Positions 10,700 to 20,510 of a stretch of DNA of 60,000 nt are shown here, piece by piece. Every line of letters starts with the position of its first letter. Within the stretch, counting starts at the first letter, position 1. Made by a program: the position numbers and the translations under genes. The DNA is from Strigamia acuminata (taxonomy: Eukaryota > Arthropoda > Chilopoda > Geophilomorpha > Linotaeniidae), in the NCBI GenBank assembly GCA_949358305.1, contig OX442315.1, forward strand, positions 3,350,001 through 3,410,000, in the 5' to 3' direction. The notes under the pieces are model-generated. The model saw only the letters and a list, made by a program, of their open reading frames with translations, searched no databases and had not been told where the DNA came from.

Positions 10700-11086
10700 T
10701 AATCGTCCTATACTAACAAAGTGTATGACAGTGTAACCGTCACAAAGTGAGTACGAATTTTTTTTTTAATTTTGAGCCCAAAACATGCTTAAATCGCCTA
10801 TTTAGATGTCCAAAATGTAGGAAATTGGCCGAAATTTCTATAAAGGTTTCACAAAATTTAGTAGTAATCTTCAGAATATCCAGAAAACTTAATTTCAGGC
10901 TCAAATTTTAACATAATTTATCATCTGGGCTCTTTTAAACAAAAAAAAAACAAAAAACCAATTTTTTCACTTATACCGGCATGTTTCGCTCTATACCGGC
11001 ATGCCGGTATAGATTTTTTACGCGCGATTTCAAAACTCTGATGAACCCATGCCCAACGGCATGCAGCAATAGGCGGGGTAATACGG

Positions 11087-11195
11087 TAACAATATTCATA
11101 CCGCTTGAGAAACTACACTAAGACATAAAATTTAAATAACATGAGGAAGCTATTAAATCTCAATTTCCATTATTTCATAATACTAATATAAATTT
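11087..11195 (+). repeat. Dispersed repeat R, uninterrupted copy
   Basis: About 109 bp that recur at 45676-46848, where the copy is split by a fold-back transposon. Shared segments include CATACCGCTTGAGAAACT, ATTTAAATAACAT and ATCxCAATTTCCATTAT. The repeat family is not recognised. Confidence 0.7.
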
Positions 11196-11300
11196 GTGTA
11201 CTGTGGTGACCAGGTTGGCACCACGGAAGTTTTTCTGTGTTTTTTCTGATAAAAGTGTATAAAATATTTGGTGGAACTAATTTTAAAAGAAAAGCTAAAA

Positions 11301-11565
11301 ATAAATGTTTCTGTGTGAGATTTTGGTTGCCCCTATGTTTTGCACAGGATGTGCATCCTGCCCTAAGGAGGAAAAAAATTTAGTTCAAGTTTCATTTCTG
11401 TTCTCACAAGTCACATAAAAAAATAAATGTTTCTGTGTGAGATTTTTATTCAGTGTGTGAAATTTTTGTTGGCCCTTATGTTTTTGCACAGGATGTGCAT
11501 CCTGCCCTAAGGAGGAAAAAAATTTAGTTCAAGTTTCTTTTCTGTTCTCACAAGTCACATAAAAA
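11301..11565 (+). repeat. Imperfect tandem duplication, two units
   Basis: Unit 1 (11301-11422) and unit 2 (11423-11565) both run from ATAAATGTTTCTGTGTGAGA through GCACAGGATGTGCATCC to CACAAGTCACATAAAA. Unit 2 has an extra insertion of about 20 bp (TTATTCAGTGTGTGAAA region). Confidence 0.85.
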
Positions 11566-12353
11566 TCACTCCCAAAGTTACCAAAACCAAAGATTGATTG
11601 TGACTATCAACGAAAGCATTTGTGCTCATTTCTAATGTTATTAGACAAATAATATTAGATCGTATTCTTACAACTAAGTAATTTAGTTGTGAGATTTAAT
11701 TGTTCTTGCTGCTGAACATTTCAGCAGAGAGATTTTATTAGCTTAGCTCAAGACAAGTAGAGCTTTTATTCACTAGTATGCCATGTTTCATGGAAACTTT
11801 TGAGTAAAGCCATACAAGAAGCAGACGACATCAATTGCGACCTACGAAGTTCCCCAAGAAGTCCCGAATCGCCTTGACGTTGCCCGAGTCCAGACGTGTT
11901 TCACGGCCTATGGAATTCCAATCAGAAGTCCCAAATCGTGAACAGCGTCCGAGGAAAGAAGAAGAAAACGCCGTTTTTTCGGCATACAGAATTCCATACT
12001 AGGAGTTGCCCGAATTGTACGTCGTCGTGTAGCCGTAAGTAGAGTTAATTTTACATTCGAACTTAATTCCGTATTAGAAGTAAGATTTTCCCGAATAATT
12101 CGGACTCTTCTCGCACACTTGCGATCACGTTATTATTTGAGGAAATAATGTCGCGTGAATAATTACAATTTCCATTTATTACTAATATTTATTACAAGTT
12201 TAAACATATGTTTGCACGATTTAAGTTTTCTAACTAATGTTACATAACATTCTTGCTGTAGTTTGTGTAAATACAGCACATTTACAGGCAATATGTTATT
12301 TTAAATACTTATACATTGCAGTCATCTTGCAGCAATTAAACATTATTTGATAT

Positions 12354-12921
12354 TGTTACGTGGATTCTGGGCTTCAATCCGAGTTCCACGCAACTGTATT
12401 TTGACTGAGTGATAGAGAAAGAATGAGGCGTTGTTTATGTTTTAAATTCAAATCTGATCTTTATTAGATCGGACAGACAAAGTCTGTTCGACCTTCATTA
12501 ATTGTGCGCTTTACAACTCGAATAAATCATCATCAACAACTTTGAATGAAATGGCATTTATATTATATTAATTCAGTACAACTAAATAACACTTTACAAC
12601 TGGGTGATAAATTGCATAAATCATAATATCAGAAGATAGCCGTCAGCCGTACCCTTTGTTTATCGGGCGACATTAGGCTAGTAAGTTAAATTGATGTTCT
12701 CTGAAAAGCAACATAAGATTAAGTGAGCTGTCTTAGAGTGGGTCAGTTCATAGGAAATCTCCTATTCTCCCCTTAATCGAATTGATCGGTCTAACAGACG
12801 ACGATGACGGTTTCCAATCGCCACGCCATCTGTTGCCGAAATTTAGCAACATTAAACCAATAATGGATCAAATTACGTGTTACGAATCGCGCATTAATCG
12901 ACACGGTTCGTACACGTGACA
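12354..12921 (-). repeat. Solo LTR (568 bp)
   Basis: Begins TGTTACGTGG, ends CACGTGACA, and is flanked by direct ATAT repeats (12350-12353 and 12922-12925). The terminal sequence is like that of the element D LTR (TGTTACGTGG...), but the body differs. No internal region is attached, so it is the product of LTR-LTR recombination or a non-autonomous insert. Orientation is inferred from similarity to D. Confidence 0.75.
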
Positions 12922-12925
12922 ATAT

Positions 12926-13142
12926 GAAGGCAATTTTGTTGCATAAAATTCAATTTTTGTTGGTGTAATAAATAATTTGTGGCCTAAAAGTTAATATTTT
13001 GCCCTAAAATTAAAAAACCGGGCCCTAGGCATTTGTCTTATTTGTCTACGCTATAATCTGCTGCTGAATGTAATATTCTATGTGGCAGATAAACCAATAA
13101 ATCAAATAAATCAAATAAATTAATGTGTGTGTGTATCATTTT
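12926..13142. other. 3' flank of the DEG/ENaC gene
   Basis: Short AT-rich stretch after the stop codon of the channel gene. It contains three head-to-tail copies of a 9-bp unit AATAAATCA near 13096-13122. No clear polyadenylation signal on the minus strand was found. Confidence 0.4.
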
Positions 13143-13515
13143 TTACGGTAATCTTCGCTGTTTGAATTTGTAGAACAGCAACATGTCATGTAAACACTCC
13201 ATAACCGACAAACCGAGAATAAACGATACGGTAGAGCCCACGTCACAAAGAAGTTTGACAAAGGTAAATGCCAATTTTTCCTCAACAACTTCTTGCAAGT
13301 TATGAACAACGTTAACAATCAGTATATTAGCGATTGCACCGAAACCTACCATCACATTCATTTCAGGATGGTAGATTGAATCGTTACACGCTTTGGTGCA
13401 GTTGCAGTCGTCTATGGGGTTGGTTTTAAGCATGATAGAAAGGTATTGAGATTTGACCAATTTAGCTGATGTTGCATTTCTACACATTTCTAATGATGCA
13501 TTCATAAAAGGCAAT
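13143..13515 (-). CDS. DEG/ENaC gene exon 11: last exon, unit 2 second transmembrane segment
   Basis: The acceptor is a long pyrimidine run ending TTTTTTTTAG before 13515. It starts with one base that completes a codon, then LPFMNASLEMC, a Cys pair (CNCTKAC), and the pore segment CDVGSTVSFILGLSVMEC. GLS fits the GxS selectivity filter. The protein ends in FKQRRLP with TGA at 13143. The start of this exon matches exon 6a (LPFMQNF) in sequence and phase. Confidence 0.8.
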
Positions 13516-13582
13516 CTAAAAAAAAGAAAAAAAGGAAAAAAAGCCCTTCTGGAACTGAAAAGATTTTTAAGAAATTGCATAC

Positions 13583-13689
13583 ATGCAAGAAATTTTCGCC
13601 ATAATTTTTTGATCTAAGCAGTTTTTGACACATTGCAAGTGTTCCGCTTCTCCGACGCATCGACTATTTGGTGTGTTTATTCTGACTAA
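13583..13689 (-). CDS. DEG/ENaC gene exon 10: unit 2 Cys-rich ectodomain
   Basis: Acceptor TTTTTTGCAG, donor GTATGC. It has 35 codons plus 2 nt and the pattern C-x8-C-x3-C-x10-C (RCVGEAEHLQCVKNC). The same cysteine spacing, apart from the last gap, is found in exon 5 of unit 1. The 67-bp intron to exon 11 keeps the frame. Confidence 0.75.
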
Positions 13690-13744
13690 CTGCAAAAAAG
13701 GGCCATCATTAGAAATGTTACTCTTTGTTTGCAATTTCATGTAC

Positions 13745-13840
13745 TTTTTGCATTGTATAAAGAAGTGTATATGTTCCAGTTTCTTCCATGTGTAGATATG
13801 TTTTCAAACTAAATTCGTCGCCAGGAAATATTTGAAATAT
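13745..13840 (-). CDS. DEG/ENaC gene exon 9: unit 2 ectodomain, start unresolved
   Basis: The 26 residues ending at the donor GTACAT (after YTMQK) align without a gap to exon 4 of unit 1: FS, a Leu, T-x-T-x-L and the final QK coincide. The phase at the 3' end is 0 as in unit 1. No acceptor fits the phase of exon 8; the frame is open only from about 13843, leaving too little room for an intron. This could be a real lesion in unit 2 or a misread splice site. Confidence 0.5.
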
Positions 13841-13875
13841 CTTTTACGAAATATTTGCAAAATACCATTACTCAC

Positions 13876-13959
13876 TCTGTCCTAAATTATAGTCTTCTTT
13901 TCTATAAAAAATGTTGATTGACATTTTAGCTGAATGTCTATCAACATTAAGGGTTTGTG
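13876..13959 (-). CDS. DEG/ENaC gene exon 8: unit 2 ectodomain
   Basis: Acceptor CTATCTGATCAG, donor GTGAGT. It has 2 nt + 27 codons + 1 nt, the same phase pattern as exon 3 of unit 1 (28 codons). The reading includes SAKMSINIFYRKEDYN, compatible with the extracellular beta strands before the Cys-rich part. Confidence 0.6.
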
Positions 13960-14266
13960 CTGATCAGATAGAATTGAGTGTAATTAGTTTTTCGTTAAGT
14001 TATCGTTAAGTTGCATATTGTCAAAATTCATTCAAAATGAAATTGAAGAAATTGCAGAAAACTGTTGTGCTAAAAACAACATACAAGATGTCAACTATGA
14101 ACACAAAAGGTGGAAACTATTTATTTATAATTAAGTTAATTATGTTAATTTTGAATTTTAATAAAGATAAAACCAAATAAAACCAATCTTTAAACCATAA
14201 TTTGGGACGAAAAAAATAAAACCAGAAATGTAAACCATAATTATAATAAAATAAAAAATAAAAAAA

Positions 14267-14759
14267 AGTAGGCGCATTCAATAACTGCTAAACGATCGTT
14301 TAAACCCGTTTGCACGAACTTTTAAACGAGAGTCTCGTTTAAAAGCTCGTTTAAATGGGTTTAAACGGGCTGAAAATAAACGACCTAAATAGGTCATTTA
14401 AATCTTCGTGTAAATGCAAATCGGGTATTGTTGGCAGCCATCTTGGATTTCCGACAGATCGGCCACAACCATCTTGATCGTAAGTGCAATTTTGAAGCAG
14501 TTATTGTTTATTTAGAGTAAACAACAATAATAATCATCAATATAGTTATTATTTGGGCTGGAAACAATAGTAAAAAGCGAGGAAAGCAAAATCTCGGAAA
14601 AAAATATCCGTCTGCTACTTGCAGCAGGGATATGGCCTAGAACTTGATCTGTAATTCCAGATCAAGTTTGACGGTCACAAACAAAACAGAAACAAAACAT
14701 TTCGTCTAAAAATTCGTGAAAACGAAAATTTAGACGAAAAGTTATTGAATGTGCCTACT
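14267..14759. mobile_element. Fold-back MITE (493 bp) in an intron of the channel gene
   Basis: Terminal inverted repeats of 20 bp with one mismatch (14267-14286 and 14740-14759). The interior contains several further perfect or near-perfect hairpins: CTTTTAAACGAG/CTCGTTTAAAAG, AACTTGATCTG/CAGATCAAGTT near 14640 and TTTCGTCTAAA/TTTAGACGAAA near 14701-14738. There is no ORF, so it is a non-autonomous DNA transposon. A target duplication is not obvious. Confidence 0.8.
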
Positions 14760-14922
14760 GTTTTCTCAATTACTTTTGTTTTCATCACACAATTTTCATT
14801 CGCTATTGTAACAGTTATCAAATATCCAGGAAAAGATGGAAAATATTTTGTAATATCTGAAAAATATTAAAATTATAAAAAACTTTGCTAATATTGCTGT
14901 CACTAGTGAGTGTTCTAATTAC

Positions 14923-15004
14923 TCGGCTTCGATTTTAAACAGAAACCGAAAACCGTAGAAAAAAAATCAAGTGTTACTGGAACTTGAGTATTTTTAGCAC
15001 CATC
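14923..15004 (-). CDS. DEG/ENaC gene exon 7: unit 2 ectodomain
   Basis: Acceptor GTGTTAATCTAG, donor GTAATTAG; 27 codons + 1 nt, phase 0 in and 1 out, as exon 2 of unit 1. The reading includes FFSTVFGFCLKSK, matching the DEG/ENaC signature of a Thr and then GxC in the palm/finger region. The intron to exon 6b is 75 bp. Confidence 0.65.
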
Positions 15005-15079
15005 CTAGATTAACACCAGACAAAAATTAGAAATTATAAAAAAAAATTAATTTTTAATTTTTAATTCTCTTAATCATAC

Positions 15080-15457
15080 CATTTGTGCCACAACCATAAA
15101 TTTTTGACCAAGTTGAGACCATTTCCACAATTCATTAATGGATATTTTATCATCCACCATTTTCAACATTTCAAAATAATCGAGACATTCAGAAACATTA
15201 TGTCGTTCCATGTATTTTTTCTTTTTGAACACCAGTCTACCGCTGTCCGAGCATAAAACTAACGAGGGCAATTCAATGTATTCAATTTCTACCATTCTTA
15301 CGGATATGGTTTTTGGATAGGACAAGTAATACGCAAAGCGATCATACATCTTAAAAGCACAAGCAAAACTGAAAAGCATTGTAAGAAAAATCCACAAATA
15401 CTTTCTATTGTTGTTTTGTTTGGTCAAAATGTACTTCAAACCAGTTAGTTGGAAACT
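15080..15457 (-). CDS. DEG/ENaC gene exon 6b: unit 2 first transmembrane segment (split from 6a by element B)
   Basis: The frame continues from exon 6a across the AACT target duplication (15454-15457 = 29841-29844). It encodes a cytoplasmic linker, a transmembrane segment (WIFLTMLFSFACAF), MYDRFAYYLSYP and LPSLVLC, equivalent to the FPAVTIC signature. The donor GTATGA follows 15080 in phase 0. No ATG precedes the membrane segment, which argues against an independent start here. Confidence 0.7.
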
Positions 15458-17200
15458 TGTGACGATTCTACTTTTGGGCTAATTTATTAGTCCTTTTAAG
15501 ATAGATAATTCGGTTTATACAAGACGTTGCTAAGTTTAGCAACAACCTAACCGAGATAAGCTACGGAAGCCCTTACAAACATGAATATGTGATCAAGTGG
15601 AAATAACTTACAGTTTTGGTGTGACATAACATATTTATTACTAAATATTAACAACAAAATATGGGTTCTTGACGCGTGTAAACGGGCGGCATCAACTGGT
15701 TGAGGATCCGGGCGAAGCCAGAGGGATACGGCTGACTTGCGGCATCGTCACAAATATCGCTACGGAGACGTATTTGGTCCGCAGCTCGAGTATCTAAAAA
15801 TGCGAAGAGTCCTTCGCATAAGTAGGATTATTCAGCAGAATATTCCATATTCCAAATGAATAAAAGTAAAGTAATTAGTGGAATACAACAAATGAATTGT
15901 TGTATAAATATTAATTGGGCGGGGACCGTCACGACAATTGAGAGAACGTCGCGGGAGTTGTTGAGACTCCATCCGCCAGCATGCCTTACGACGACAAGAT
16001 CTCGTGATCAGGCGCCGAGTATTTAATTGTGTGCTTTAACTCGCTATCGGTGGTACCAACCACCAGGTAAACATTTCTATGGACTTACCGGGTTTAGAAG
16101 ATATTGCCAATACAGGATTACCAATGCCCGAGTAATTTATTTAACACAGTGTTGTTCAACTCCTGTTCACGGGTTACTAACCCGGAGGGTACGATGGGGC
16201 GGGGACCGTCACGACGGTCGAGAGAACCATCGCGGGAGGATTTGACTCCTCCATCCGCCAGCATGCCTTACGATGGCGGGATCCAACGATCGAGCACCGG
16301 GTAAAATATTAATTGGCCACTGCCATTGGATTACCATTATCCAGGTAGTTGTTTTATCGCAACATCTTTAGATATTACTCACGGGCTACCAACCCGGCGT
16401 GTTACCTGTATATTAGGCTTTTACCGACTTTTAACGTGCGGAAGGACCAATCGAGAAAAGACGGGAACCTGCGAGGGCTGTTTACAACAACCACCCTGCA
16501 GCGGACTGAGGCCAGTTAGCTGAGGGACCTACTTTCATTTAGCAAGGTCGTACTGTATACGACCGTTATATTAAGCCACCGTACGAAGTCCTACTGTCCC
16601 GTAGAACAGCTGGCTAACGTTACGGGGCCATTTCATGCGAATGCATGTCTATTACCGGAGTTAGCCTTCCCGAAATAGCCCTACAACAGCAATAACAAAA
16701 TAGTAATGAATACTAACTGTGGAGAGCTGAGGTGGCCTGATGTGTCGATAGAGAATAATGAAATCAAACGATAACAATTCAACTACAGACAATATACAAG
16801 TTCAGTTATCAAGCCAGGGGGGAAGTGAGAAACTGGAGCTTATATAGTTCTGTAGAACTACTAGATTGGCGATAGCCAATCAGCGTACGAATCGGCGGAT
16901 TCGTGGGTCACTAGTCCGGACCTAATATATGACTATGTCCAGATGGGCCCAGTTGGGGTCCGGAAGGGTCCGATTGGTTCCCTTCGACTGGTAAGTAAAG
17001 TGGATATTGATTCGATAGAATCAACATCATCAAGTAATTAATACTTAATTCATATTGAATAAAATAGTTATATTTTATTCACCGTGTCCAAGTAATAATT
17101 TATTACGCTTTTTAGTTTTAACCGAGTTTGAAATACGCGCGTTGGTTAAACAGCGCCATCTATGGTGAACATTGATAACTATCGATTTGTAATCATCACA
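15458..17200 (-). repeat. 3' LTR of element B
   Basis: Begins TGTGACGATT and ends AATCATCACA on the plus strand. It carries two diverged copies of a unit of about 280 bp: GCGGGGACCGTCACGAC starts near 15919 and near 16199, each followed by CATCCGCCAGCATGCCTTACGA. The small ORFs inside the LTR are not genes. A CTCF-like motif lies at 17151-17167. Confidence 0.95.
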
Positions 17201-17210
17201 CATCCCCCGG
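17201..17210 (-). promoter_or_regulatory. 3' polypurine tract of element B
   Basis: Directly adjoining the LTR, the minus strand reads CACCGGGGGA, the expected place for the plus-strand primer. The same 10 bases recur at 20430-20439. Confidence 0.7.
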
Positions 17211-17939
17211 TGACAAGCATAGAGTTTACTAACTCTCGATTGTCATTCTTAATGGATAAGAATGTTCACCTAATTCTATCGAATTAATCCACTTGGTAAG
17301 TATTTTATTAAACTTAATCATGTTATTTCTTTCAGAAACTTCATCACCCGATTAGACTAATCGGCTTCCCTGTACTGCGCAACTCCCGGTTGCTAAGCGA
17401 CGGAAATGAACTCGTCCGAACATGGATACATGTTCGAGAAAACTAATTTCGATAGAAATTTTATTTCTTCGTCAAATAAACTTATTCATAGTTTATTAAT
17501 CAACAAGATAGTCAATAAAAATAAATTTATGCAAAACTTTATTTATCGAAAATCTAAACTACTAATTCTTTATTACGAATGTCATAAAAAAATTAACGAA
17601 TTTCAACTTGAAATTCTTAATCGCTTCGATCAAAGCAAAATAAACACAAAGTTTCCACAAATAATTATGAAATTGCAAATAAACATATATTAATATGATT
17701 AGTTCAAAATAACAACCAAATTGAATTCGGAAAACAAAACAAATTAAATTGAATTCAATTTTAAATCAAACTATATTCTTATGAATATTTAAATAATTAG
17801 TTCAAGATCTTGAAACCAAACAAACACAACACTCATGAGAATATTTCTTAATTGCAAAAACACAACAAAACACTTGGATTATTTTTAGTCAAAAATATCC
17901 ACTCGGAAAATAACGAATGTTAGTTTTTTTTTGTCCCTT
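17211..17939 (-). other. Element B 3' untranslated stretch
   Basis: About 730 bp of AT-rich DNA between the third ORF and the 3' polypurine tract. The plus-strand ORF at 17406-17693 is Lys/Asn/Ile-rich AT-driven sequence and not supported as a gene. Confidence 0.6.
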
Positions 17940-19457
17940 TCAATCCTTCTTTTCGACGTCAGTCGAAACTTTCTCATCCTTTTTCTCGACTTCAGCAGAA
18001 GTCAGAAAATCAGACTCTTCAGTCGCCTCTGTCGAGACGGCGGAAAACACAGCTTCTTCCGGCGCTTCGATTTCATCCGGACTCGGAGGCGGAAACGGCA
18101 TGTCGTCGAGAAGCTCAGCCACGAAATCAACGACTGAAAGCAGCTCTTCAGCGTCCTCGAACTGTGCGTCGTCCGAAGTCTCAGACTTAGACGCTAGAGG
18201 GGCGCTAGACACGTCGGTTACGGCCGCTGAAGGATCCTCCACGGGTTTAGACGACGTTTCAACAGCCTGTTGAAGCTTACGAGCTCGCCCTCGTGCCAAG
18301 ATGTTGGTGCGTTGAACTTTGGCAATTTCTCTCGCTCGGTCGAGCGTCAGACAGCCTCGTCCTCGCGACATCGTTCTCGGTCGAACGATTTCCTCTACGA
18401 CCTCGCTTCCGGCGCTCTCGACGGCCTGGACAGTTTCAGTTGAAACTTCGGAGTCTTCAGACGGCGGCGGCGACTGTCGAAGGAGTTCGACTCTTACGCC
18501 GGCGTTGGCTTCAGCGCGGGCCCAGGTGAGGAAGCGCGGGTCGGTGTAAACCGCTTCGCCGCGACTATTCAGGAAAAGTCGGCACTTTGGGCAGTGAGCC
18601 CAACATCGCTTCTCGTTAGGCTTAATGCCTTTCACCACGTGGGGCTGAACCTCCTTGCGCCACGGCTCCGAACGCGGTCGCGTTTTCCTTCCTCGACAGT
18701 TGGGACATCTCATTAATGAGGAACCTGCGGATGCACCGCAGCACCACCCACAACCGACGCAAAAGGGGCAGATCGTCTCAGTTGCCTGGTCCGTTACGAT
18801 GTTATCGTGCGGAATTCCTGCAGCCATGTCACGTTCGCATTGTTCTTTGCGCAGGCGGGCCTTCTCGTCCTTCTTTCTGGCCTTGTTGGCCGCTCGGTAC
18901 TCGCGGTTGCGAGAAACAGGCTCCGAATAACGCAAAGCGCCCGGCGGCGGCTCATTCCATCCGTATTCTGATGCAGAAGACTCAGCACCAGCAGGAAGAT
19001 GCGTAACAGACGCTGATTGTCCCGTCACAGTCGGTGCCGCCGCATTCGACGTGTTGGCGACGGTGGGCGCCACGCTTGCAGTTGGCGGCCGAAATTCGGG
19101 TGAATGCGGGGCCAACGGGACGTTGATAACGTTCGCGGGCGGATACGCCACCTGGGCCAGCGGGGCCATTTGCGCCGACTCATAAATAGTTGGTTGCGCA
19201 GAAGTGGACGGGGCCTGCATCATCGCATTTAAGTCGAGCGGAAGTCCGTCCGGATGGACGCTCAGCCAATTAAGCGTTGCGAGTTGCAACGGCGTCAGGG
19301 CGTACATCGAGGCGGGCGCCGTCGGTATCGGTTGGGCCCTCATATAAGCGCGCTCGGCCGAACGACGTTGCTCGTCACTAGACGAGGTGGACGAGCTGGA
19401 GCTTTCGTGACGATGACGTCGATGACTCCGTTTCGAACGGTGTTTACCACTTCCCAT
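17940..19457 (-). CDS. Element B third ORF: basic/Cys-rich protein in the envelope position
   Basis: 505 codons from ATG 19457-19455 to 17940. The ATG directly follows a 3' splice site (CTGCAG with an upstream pyrimidine-rich run), which decides this start over the in-frame codon four residues earlier. Residues 1-20 are basic (MGSGKHRSKRSHRRHRHESS). Residues 230-292 hold ten cysteines in CxxC pairs (ICPFCVGCGWCC, CPNC, CWAHCPKC), a zinc-ribbon-like cluster. The C-terminal 80 residues are acidic with PPPSP. No signal peptide, furin site or membrane span is visible, so it is not a typical Env. It is GC-rich while gag and pol beside it are AT-rich. Function unknown; an RNA- or DNA-binding regulator is a guess. 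Confidence 0.75.
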   Translation of the reverse strand: MGSGKHRSKRSHRRHRHESSSSSTSSSDEQRRSAERAYMRAQPIPTAPASMYALTPLQLATLNWLSVHPDGLPLDLNAMMQAPSTSAQPTIYESAQMAPLAQVAYPPANVINVPLAPHSPEFRPPTASVAPTVANTSNAAAPTVTGQSASVTHLPAGAESSASEYGWNEPPPGALRYSEPVSRNREYRAANKARKKDEKARLRKEQCERDMAAGIPHDNIVTDQATETICPFCVGCGWCCGASAGSSLMRCPNCRGRKTRPRSEPWRKEVQPHVVKGIKPNEKRCWAHCPKCRLFLNSRGEAVYTDPRFLTWARAEANAGVRVELLRQSPPPSEDSEVSTETVQAVESAGSEVVEEIVRPRTMSRGRGCLTLDRAREIAKVQRTNILARGRARKLQQAVETSSKPVEDPSAAVTDVSSAPLASKSETSDDAQFEDAEELLSVVDFVAELLDDMPFPPPSPDEIEAPEEAVFSAVSTEATEESDFLTSAEVEKKDEKVSTDVEKKD

Positions 19458-20510
19458 CTGCAGACGCAAATAAATTATTTTATTAAAAATAATTCCACTC
19501 TAAATAGTCATTCCTTGAGTCCAAGGAATTTAAACGTATTGTTCGCAACGAAAAATACACAACTCGAGTTATTTATAACCCTCAACATGTGACACTAATG
19601 AGTCACATTCCCCTTGTGTTTATGACACGAGAATGGACTCGCCGGCAAAGATTTTCATCGAAAATCGCAACTTGTTGATTTTTCAAAAGAAAAATTCTTT
19701 TAGTTTCTTTAAACTATTTAATCCAACTTTTCGAATATCAAAGATAACTTTCGTATTAATTAATTAACACTTAGTCTAATAAATATCTCAAATCGAAAAT
19801 TCACCGCTAAATAATTTATGCAAGCCTCGACCGCGACTTGATTTAAATAATTAGTGCCTACATACTTAAAACTTAATAATTCATTATTAATTTTAACCCA
19901 ACTATTCGACTGAATAGCTAAACTTCCAGAATGATTTAATGCCGATTCACGCTTATAACAGCACGTGAATTTATAACCTTTATCGGGACGCCGATATTTT
20001 ACCAATTGTTGCGAACAATTCTTTTAAATTCTTTGGTCAAAGAATATTATTGAAAACTACTTACGGTTGAAGCTAGTTTTCCTGTTTGAGTCGACTAAAT
20101 GGATTAGCGTTGAAATTCTCAAGTCGAGAGAATGAAGACGGGTCGAAGGGACGAAGTCACTAGTATCCGTGTGTATTACGAAGTGTTTGTGTGCAATGAA
20201 CCCTGGGAATTTTATTCCCTATTAATTGTCGGGTTCGAGGTTTAATCACACCTCGTAAGTCTCGTACCTTCGTAATTACGCGAGATTATCACTTTTCAAA
20301 GTAATTCTCTGTATTTTGGTTAAAATACATGTAAATACGACCAAAAATTAAAATATTCTACCGAATATTTAATTCATCGCAACAAATTCATATTTTAATA
20401 TAAATTTTGATAAATATCGTAATATCTTGTCCCCCGGTGTTGAGATTATAAATCACTACACCTGTCAGACATGTAAATAATTACAGTCTTCAAGTTTTGA
20501 ATAAAACTTA
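19458..20510 (-). other. Element B pol-ORF3 gap with candidate leader exon and intron
   Basis: On the minus strand an acceptor (AAATTCCCAG) precedes 20202 and a strong donor (CAACC, then GTAAGTAG) follows 20065, defining a possible 138-nt exon without ATG. The donor pairs with the acceptor at 19458 to give a 607-bp intron placed just before ORF3. Nothing else is coding here. Confidence 0.45.
20430..20439 (-). promoter_or_regulatory. Second polypurine-tract copy, internal, element B
   Basis: The same 10 bases as the 3' polypurine tract (CACCGGGGGA on the minus strand) lie between pol and ORF3. This could be a central polypurine tract or the relic of a former 3' end. Confidence 0.45.

Larger units (their letters stand above)
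1..10744 (-). mobile_element. Element A: large Ty3/gypsy-type LTR retrotransposon, left end outside window
   Basis: Reading on the minus strand the order is 5' LTR (10744-9156), primer binding site (9153-9136), long leader, gag, pol by -1 frameshift, a 1.3-kb gap and a third ORF that is cut by the window edge. All pol catalytic motifs are intact. The 3' LTR is not in the window. The architecture matches element B, which is complete, so A is probably also 13-14 kb long (inference). The base pairs following the LTR, AAGT at 10745-10748, would be the right copy of a 4-bp target duplication. Confidence 0.9.
9156..10744 (-). repeat. 5' LTR of element A (1589 bp)
   Basis: Bounded by TGTGACG at 9156 and GTCACA at 10744 on the plus strand, giving TG...CA ends and a 6-bp inverted terminal repeat. 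It directly abuts the tRNA-Gln primer site. Its ends resemble the element B LTR (same TGTGACGATT start and a shared CAGCGCCATCTAT block near the other end), so A and B are related subfamilies. The partner LTR is outside the window. Confidence 0.85.
10749..12349. other. Non-coding DNA between element A and the solo LTR
   Basis: No convincing coding frame on either strand. It holds a perfect 22-bp palindrome (10991-11012), a copy of a dispersed repeat (11087-11195) and a 120-140 bp tandem duplication (11301-11565). The rest is AT-rich and featureless to the eye. Confidence 0.6.

Noticed and set aside
16027-16523. Three plus-strand ORFs of 65-72 codons, repeated at 28667-29163
   Set aside because: They lie wholly inside the two identical LTRs of element B, overlap each other in different frames and have no motif.
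17406-17693. Plus-strand ORF of 95 codons
   Set aside because: Low-complexity Lys/Asn/Ile sequence from AT-rich untranslated DNA of element B.
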